Source: Chimonanthus salicifolius
Lineage: Eukaryota; Streptophyta; Magnoliopsida; Laurales; Calycanthaceae
Assembly (NCBI GenBank): GCA_013350335.1
Contig: CM023538.1
Coordinates: 48,292,201 to 48,356,200 of the forward strand
Direction: 5' to 3'
DNA length: 64,000 nt
Positions 57,791 through 64,000 of this stretch are shown one piece after another. Position 1 is the first letter of the stretch. Every line of letters starts with the position of its first letter. A program made the position numbers and the translations under genes. Under the pieces are notes generated by a model. The model had not been told where the DNA came from and did not search any database. It saw only the letters and a list, made by a program, of their open reading frames with translations.

Positions 57791-58060
57791 TATTTGCCAA
57801 AGGGAGGGAATCGCGGTAGTTAGATGGGAATTCAATTCTATTCATTACCTTCGAACAACCTTACTTGGGCTCTTTTATAGTGTTCAGCATAAAACATTAC
57901 TAGACTGTGATTACAATAAAATATGCCTAAATTGTCTTTAAATAAAAATTATAATAAAATGCCTAAACTACTTTCGAATAAAATAAAACTAAAACTAAAC
58001 CTATATAATGAAATAACAAAATAAAAAAATATGGTGACATATTCTGCATCAGTTGCCATC
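57791..58060 (-). other. Possible LTR on the minus strand
   Basis: On the minus strand it starts TGATGCAGAATATGTC. It then has AT-rich DNA, a TATAAAAGAGCC box (about 57880), and a leader with GAATTGAATTCCCATC. This resembles an LTR with its promoter, but no second border or target duplication is clear. Confidence 0.35.
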
Positions 58061-59024
58061 AATTCACGCTTGCCATCACTTATTACCTATCCTAGTAACT
58101 TTGTCTGCCTTACCCTCGTGTTAATTTTCCTGGTTTTCCTTTCAAACTTGCCTCATCTGCTCACCTTCATTATTTTCCTTCCCACCCATTCAACATTGTT
58201 TACATTCTAATTTTCCTTCTTGGTAGCACCTCTTCACAAGTATCCATTGCATTGTCCAATGAATTGTAATCTACATTTTGTGGCATTGGATCTACCTCTT
58301 TCTGTCGTCAAATTTCATCTGCATCTGGAATTGTCTACCCCTGTTAACTACATTTTTTACGTTCTACATTTATCTGCTTCTATCTTCAATTGTGGTTCCA
58401 ACTGTCAAGATAAACGAGGTTTATAAATCTCATGTATCAGAATGCCTTATCTGTTTTCTTTTGTTCATCCATTGTTGGATCTATATACGTGAAACATTGG
58501 TTCTATCTTGACTTGACCGGCACATCTAAACCATTGATTCACTGTAGCTCCACCAAATGCCATCATAGGAACGTTGGATTCTCAAGTTAACTGGTTCAAT
58601 AATTGCAAACTCAAGTGCTATGCATGGATAAAAGTGAGCCATGTCAAAAAATCTATTAAGTTTGCATAAGTATAGCTATATCTATCCAAAGATATTAACG
58701 AAAACAAAATGATATTAAAAATAATAAAAATTTCAATGAATTTTAAAATGGACGTTGCTCTTGCATATGGATGGCTAATAATTTGACTAAAAATAAAATA
58801 AATGCAAAATCTAAAAGAATAAGATTAAGAGAGATATTTAAATAAATTATAGCATTGAACTTGAACTTACTTTCATATTAGGAATTAAAATGCTAAAGTA
58901 TAAATAAAAGGTTAAAATACAATGAAAAAAAACCATTAAATAGAATAATAATCGTAGTAATAAACCTAAAATTATAAACATGAAATTTACAACAAATCAT
59001 TTTCTCAACTACATTGGCTAGGTT
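58061..59024. other. Spacer without recognisable features
   Basis: Short ORFs at 58220-58511 have no conserved content. The composition is AT-rich. Confidence 0.45.
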
Positions 59025-61255
59025 GGATTTCCAGGTCTTTATGACCTTTACATGTAAATCATTCATGCACCATCAAGCAACTGAAGTCCTTGTAAGTTCC
59101 AACAAATTGTAAAAGAATAAAAGATATTGTACGGAAGAAGAAGAAAACCTTGGAAACATTTAATGTTTCCTTGAGAGATTTTAAATAATTTAAGGAGATA
59201 AATTACTGAAAAAATTAATTAATAGATGAATCAGATTTAGATGTTTACCTAACTTAAATGGAAGATTTTTCTATTACTTTGCTCAATAGGCAAGAATTAA
59301 GACTAATTAAAAGAGAAAATTAAGAAATTCAAAATTGGGCTTCAAGGGATCCAAGTGAAGAAAATACCGGGTTTAATATCTACTTAAACCATCATAGTGA
59401 AAATAATAAATTTTAATGCAAAATCCTATGATCTGAATCAAGAACTCTAAAAACTTAAACTCCGAATATACTCTCATTCTCACTTTGACAGGAAGCGATG
59501 GTTCTAATTTTGGCGTGACAATTTCACCGAAGAAAGTAGGAGTCCAACAATTCAATTCAAATGAGAAATTGGAAATTCAATTAAAATAAAAAAAAATATT
59601 TAATTAACTGAATTACATACAATTAAAATTAAATATGCGTGAATTATAGTTCGGATTAAAAATTGAAGAATCTTCTAATGAATCAATTTAAATGTAGAAT
59701 TGAAATTTAATTAAGAAATAGAAATTATGCAAGATATAAAAAATAAATTCACCGTGCAACTAAAATTCAACACTTAAGTTTAATTTTATTCAATCATTTA
59801 AAGTAAATTAAATTTAAAATGAAACAAATATGAGACACAAAACTTGGACTGAAACAAGCGTTCACTGCTCAAATTTCTACTTTTTACATGGTTCGATAGA
59901 TACTCAAATTTTAGACATTATTTGTCAAGAAAAAAGAAAAAAAGTGGAAAAAATAAAAGAAGTAAATCAATGTCTGTTGGGCCTGCAAGTCAGGCCTGGT
60001 CGAATCTGGCCAAACGAGTTTCTTGTCTTCCTTCCTAATTAGATGATTAGAAAAAGGAAATAAAAAAATCACAAGATCTGTTATGAACATACATCAGATC
60101 TGGTCCAAATCTTGGCAGTTGATTTGATTCTCTTGACTTGGAATACAGGCTAAAACTGGAGCTGATCTACCGTCCAGATCAGGCCCATATGTTGTCTGCC
60201 TCCTTACTGATTTCATCTTACAATCAAGCAACAAAACTTCCTTCTAATTTACCGCATTCAAGTCCAAAAATTAGCAACTGTTCTATTGATCTCTGTTTTA
60301 TGCCTATGGATTCGTTGTAAAATTGGACTTTCCAACTTTGATTAGCAGGCCCACACAGTTCATGCTTCAAGGTATTTAATTTTAGGTCGGATTGTTTCTG
60401 CAATTTCGGCATTTCTGGTGGGGTCCACATGGTGCTAACTCGTCAGGTGACATGGCATTTCTAGCTGGATCCCTAAGGGAATAAAATATATTTAATTTAT
60501 TAGGCTTTTGATGCTAAAAATTGACCTAAATGGGCCAGCCCAAACAATGCAAATGGGCCCATATTCAGGTATGCATGGGTTCAATGGGTTGTGTTCAGGT
60601 CCTCTCTTTCCAGCATTGATCTGAGCATATATATTTGGAGAGCGAATTCGTCAATTTCGTCCAATCGGGCCCGTTCATATTCAATCGGGTCGTTGTCGGA
60701 TTATCAAAATTGGAGACACTTTGAAATACGAACGACTCGTTCTCTATTTATCATAAAAAGGATAAATTGAATTTAATGGAGTTTGAGGTGGGAATGGAGA
60801 GAGTGCCACATGGCCAAACTTTGTCTTCACCTTTATTTGTATAATATAATAGATTAGTATAGAGTAGTTTCACATCTCCCTTATTCGAAACATGTATTTT
60901 AAAATTTTATTTAATTAAATATGTTTTCAACAAAAAATCATGATTTAGTTTTGCCAATCATGGGAGTTAACTCAAATCTACACATTTAATTATTCGAATT
61001 GAAGAAAGGATTGGGTTTGACTGATGTTGTAAGAACAAGATCCAAATGAGACTTATGGTAAGCAGAGGCTAATGTAACAGGCCCAATGGCTAAACATGTT
61101 CCATGCCCTAAATCCTTGGTAAATTCATGCATCAAACGTATCATAAACGGTAACACAAGCAGAGTTATAAAATTCAATAGATAAACACATCTATAAAATG
61201 TAGCACAAACTCCTTGGTAATGTTGAAATACATAGTATACACTCATAAAGTGCAA

Positions 61256-63084
61256 TCAAACATAAAAGAAGCGATCTACAACTGAAAACAATTTCATTCT
61301 CCAACTCTTACAAATATAAAGAAGAGCAATGCAACCCCAAAATCCTACTGCATAGCCAATAACAACACATGAGTAGAAAAATAGAGGATTGTCTGCTACC
61401 GTTGATTCATCATTTTCTTTACTTTGCTCAACTGAGGGTTTTATTGCGGGACTGGGTGAACAATTTCTCTTGAGAGGTTGTCCACAGAGATCTGGATTAC
61501 CTTCATAGATACTCTCGTTGAATGTTGAAAATTGTCCCTTCAAATATGGAATCACACCTGAAAGATTATTGAAAGCAACATTGAATGCAGAAATTGAATA
61601 GAGTTGAGTTAATTCCATTGGAATATGACCTGTCAGTTTGTTGTTGGAGAGATCCAAGCTTTCTATATTCTTCAAGTACTGAAAGGTTTTGGGAATATCA
61701 CCAGTTAAGAGGTTGTGAGACAAGTTCAATGATTGTATCTCCTTCAAATATCCAATCTCTAGAGGAATTTTACCCATCAACTTATTTGAGGAGAAATCAA
61801 TTCCGATCATCAGAAGAAGTGGAGTTCCTTCATAAGTGAGTTCTATTCCCTTAGTTGTAAAGGTGGTTCTTAAGTTATAGTCAAAAACATCATCAGTTGA
61901 AGCATCAGTCGTATTGCGATTGACCCAAGCAGAGATACTGTTGAAACAACGAGGTATGTCTCCAGAAATATCATTATATGAAAAGTCCAACAACCTAAGT
62001 CGTTGCATTTGACACAACTCAGCAGGAATATGCCCATCAAACTTATTTCCACCCAAAAGAAGTGATGTAAGATTCGAAAGCGTAGACAACCAACTTGGTA
62101 GAGTACCAGTTAAGAAATTCTCCCTTATATCAAGCACCTGTAAAGAAGAAATGTTTGCTAGTCCTTGAAAGATCTTGATCTCAGTGAAGACATTTTTGTC
62201 AAGTAACAAAACTTCCAAACTTGTCATATTGGAGAATGATGGCGTTGTATCAAAGTGCAAATGATTACTTGATAAGCTTAGGTATTCTAACCACACACCT
62301 TTCTCAAACAACTCTTTAGGTAATTCTCCTGAAAATTCATTTCTAGAAAGGTCCAACACTTTCAAATTTGATGGCTCATTATTGTCTGACTGGAAAGTGG
62401 TTATTCCTTGTAATGCATTACCGGACATGTTCAGATATGATAGCTGAAGAAGTAGCATGGATGGAAGAAGACCTTCAATCTTGTTTTTAGAGATGTCAAG
62501 GTAGTCGACTCCATAGTCGAGTCCAGTAATATTTTCTGTCGAAGGAAGAGGGAAGGGACCGGTAAATAAATTGTCATTTAGTTTTAAGCTGATTCTCACA
62601 TATCTCGTCTCATAAGTCCAGTTGAATATTAGCCAACTTGGAATGTAACCTCTAAGCTTAGTTCTTGATAAGTCAAGATCTTTCAACTGAGACTGATTGG
62701 TGAGGAAACTAGGAACAGAACCGCCACTCCTTGTATTGAGTTGACAATTTGAAAGGTGGAGAATGCGGAGCTGAAATGACGGAATCCATGTTGGGGATTC
62801 AGTTTCTAACTGCAACAGGGGATTATTTGAGAAACGGACATCATAAAGATTAGATAGGTTGGCCAAAGTGGAAAATTCCAACACCCCATCAAAATTGTTG
62901 TATTCAAGATTAATATCTCTCAAGGAACTCAAGTTTCCAAGCCACGAAATGCTCCCATTTAAATTATTGTGGGACAGGTCTAGAACTTCAAGAGAGTGCA
63001 TATTGGCAATACATGAGGGAATTATGCCTTCAAGTGCATTGCTGCTAAGGTACAAGGAACGAAGTGCCCTCAATTCACATAATC
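61256..63084 (-). CDS. LRR receptor-like protein, terminal exon (intact)
   Basis: Encodes the C-terminal ~609 residues of an LRR receptor-like protein. The exon starts after TTATTTTGCAG in phase 1; the in-frame Met at 63106 lies in the intron and is not a start. Counting from that Met as residue 1, extracellular LRRs run 8-390 (LxxLxxLxLSxNxLxGxIP). A non-LRR island spans about 391-432 (AWVNRNTT to TYEGTPLLLM), the last LRRs about 433-520 (LNLSHN, ESLDLSNN), and the C-terminal cap reads GNPDLCGQPLKRNC (536-549). An acidic stretch (555-573) precedes a membrane helix (575-598) with a G-x3-G motif (GYAVG). The tail of 18 residues has no kinase. Such proteins usually signal with SOBIR1-type kinases; the structure resembles intron-rich RLPs like Arabidopsis RLP9/14/15 and CuRe1-like proteins (family knowledge). 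Upstream exons are beyond 64000, so whole-gene function is unproven. Confidence 0.92.
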
Positions 63085-63292
63085 CTGCAAAATAAATAAA
63101 TTTCAATGGGCAATTATATAATTATATAAATAACTACTAGCAAAAGATTTGCATGTTTGCAAAAAAACTATTAAAATGTTTACTGTGGGATTTTATATGT
63201 AAAATCAAAGTTCAAATTTTAAAATTCTCAACCGAGTATAAAGAATGGAAAACAATTATTTACAAGGAAAAATTAACATGATAAGTTGAAAG

Positions 63293-63582
63293 GTAGAAAG
63301 TGGAGAGCTGAAATGACGGAATCCATGTTGGAGATACACTTTCTAACTGCAACAGGGGATTATTTAAGAAACGGACATCATAAAGATTTGATAGGTTGGC
63401 CAAAGTGGAAAACTCCAACACCCCATCAAAATTGTTGTATTCAAGATTAATATCACTCAAGGACTCAAGTTTTGCAGCCACAAAATGCTCCCATTTAAAT
63501 TATTGTGGGACAGGTCTAGAATTTCAAGAGAGCGCATATTGACAATACATGGGGGAATTATGCCTTCAAGTACAGAATGAAT
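63293..63582 (-). pseudogene. Ectopic fragment of the RLP terminal exon
   Basis: About 290 bp repeats the 5' part of the terminal exon (62766-63035): LEILDLSHNNLNGSI, then INLEYNNFDGVLEF and LANLSNLYDVRF. It lies in the intron just upstream of the intact exon. It lacks the acceptor and the first LRR and has a frameshift near 63470. It replaces about 0.1 kb of intron found at 6160-6285 in the other copy, so it arrived by ectopic recombination or gene conversion. If spliced in, it would disrupt the frame. Confidence 0.8.
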
Positions 63583-64000
63583 ATGATTGACAAATATTTG
63601 AAAAAAAGTAAAGAAACCTAAGAACTCGTATAGAAGTTTGGGTTTTCTTAGTTGAATAGAATTGTTGTAGCTAACTAGATTATTTAGCAAAATATTTATT
63701 ACAAAAGAATGTATAAGGAGTGGTGCAAGAGTCTTGTGCTTTTTTAAAAAAAAAATATGTAAAGAATGAGAATATTTAAAATTGTTCCAACTATTAAGTC
63801 ATTAAACTTATAAGATAAACCATTGAACTTTAGGCAAGCTTTTGACGAGAATCTAATACTACGGAAAACTAGTTGGCTTATGACACAGAGATGGATGCTA
63901 GAAGTAGCATTTCTTTAGAAAGATGAAAAATGTTGATTTTGTTCTCATTGATTTACGAAAAACTTATTGAACGTATCCAGACCAATAATTTTGCAAATAC
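63583..64000. other. Intron DNA upstream of the RLP terminal exon
   Basis: Matches 6285-6720 of the left copy. No further exon is visible before the window ends. Confidence 0.6.

Larger units (their letters stand above)
59025..64000. repeat. Segmental duplication, right copy
   Basis: Colinear with 2238-6720 (see there), including downstream flank, RLP terminal exon and intron. It lacks the solo LTR at 2863-3203 and keeps the full exon. An extra LRR fragment (63293-63582) replaces about 0.1 kb of intron. The block runs off the window. Confidence 0.85.

Overview
This window is plant nuclear DNA, most likely from a flowering plant with a repeat-rich genome. The evidence is leucine-rich-repeat receptor-like protein (RLP) exons with plant-type phase-1 introns, Copia retrotransposons with plant initiator-Met primer sites, Stowaway, Tourist, hAT and Mutator MITEs, and solo LTRs. 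I cannot name the species. All recognisable host coding sequence belongs to one RLP gene cluster on the minus strand; almost everything else is transposable elements or AT-rich spacer.

Layout. At 2.2-6.7 kb and 59.0-64.0 kb lie two copies of one segmental duplication carrying the RLP terminal exon and its flanks. The left copy is a frameshifted, deleted pseudogene (about 4435-5917). The right copy (61256-63084) is open through the LRRs, island domain, C-terminal cap, acidic stretch, membrane helix and short tail; its upstream exons lie outside the window. Between them, still on the minus strand, are dispersed LRR exons at 9740-9892, 17268-17420, 31764-31894 and 34998-35144, and a signal-peptide/LRRNT first exon split into three pieces (49809-49674, 45056-44890, 35924-35854) by two Copia retrotransposons. 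Apart from those insertions the first exon reads open from ATG to a phase-1 donor. A block carrying two LRR exons (8.2-15.3 kb versus 16.3-18.4 plus 31.5-33.6 kb) was itself duplicated.

Mobile DNA. I found target-site duplications (TSDs) for most insertions. They include two Copia elements (35925-44889, 45057-49673, the latter with gag-integrase inverted between same-orientation LTRs); three members of a long noncoding LTR family with TGTAACG termini (21867-26394, 37238-41041, and a reversed 13-kb nested copy at 18437-31489); three hAT elements rich in TATCGGCCGATA-type palindromes; a foldback hAT at 52096-52948; a 2.3-kb Harbinger-type element with eight 158-bp repeats; several Mutator-type MITEs; a noncoding LTR element at 53917-57088 packed with AGATCT; and a probable pararetrovirus-like remnant beside it.

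The window reads as a history. An immune-receptor-type gene cluster was tandemly and segmentally duplicated and then taken apart by layered insertions, and paralogous empty sites allow several events to be ordered. Boundaries marked as approximate were read by eye. Family names below superfamily level are inference.
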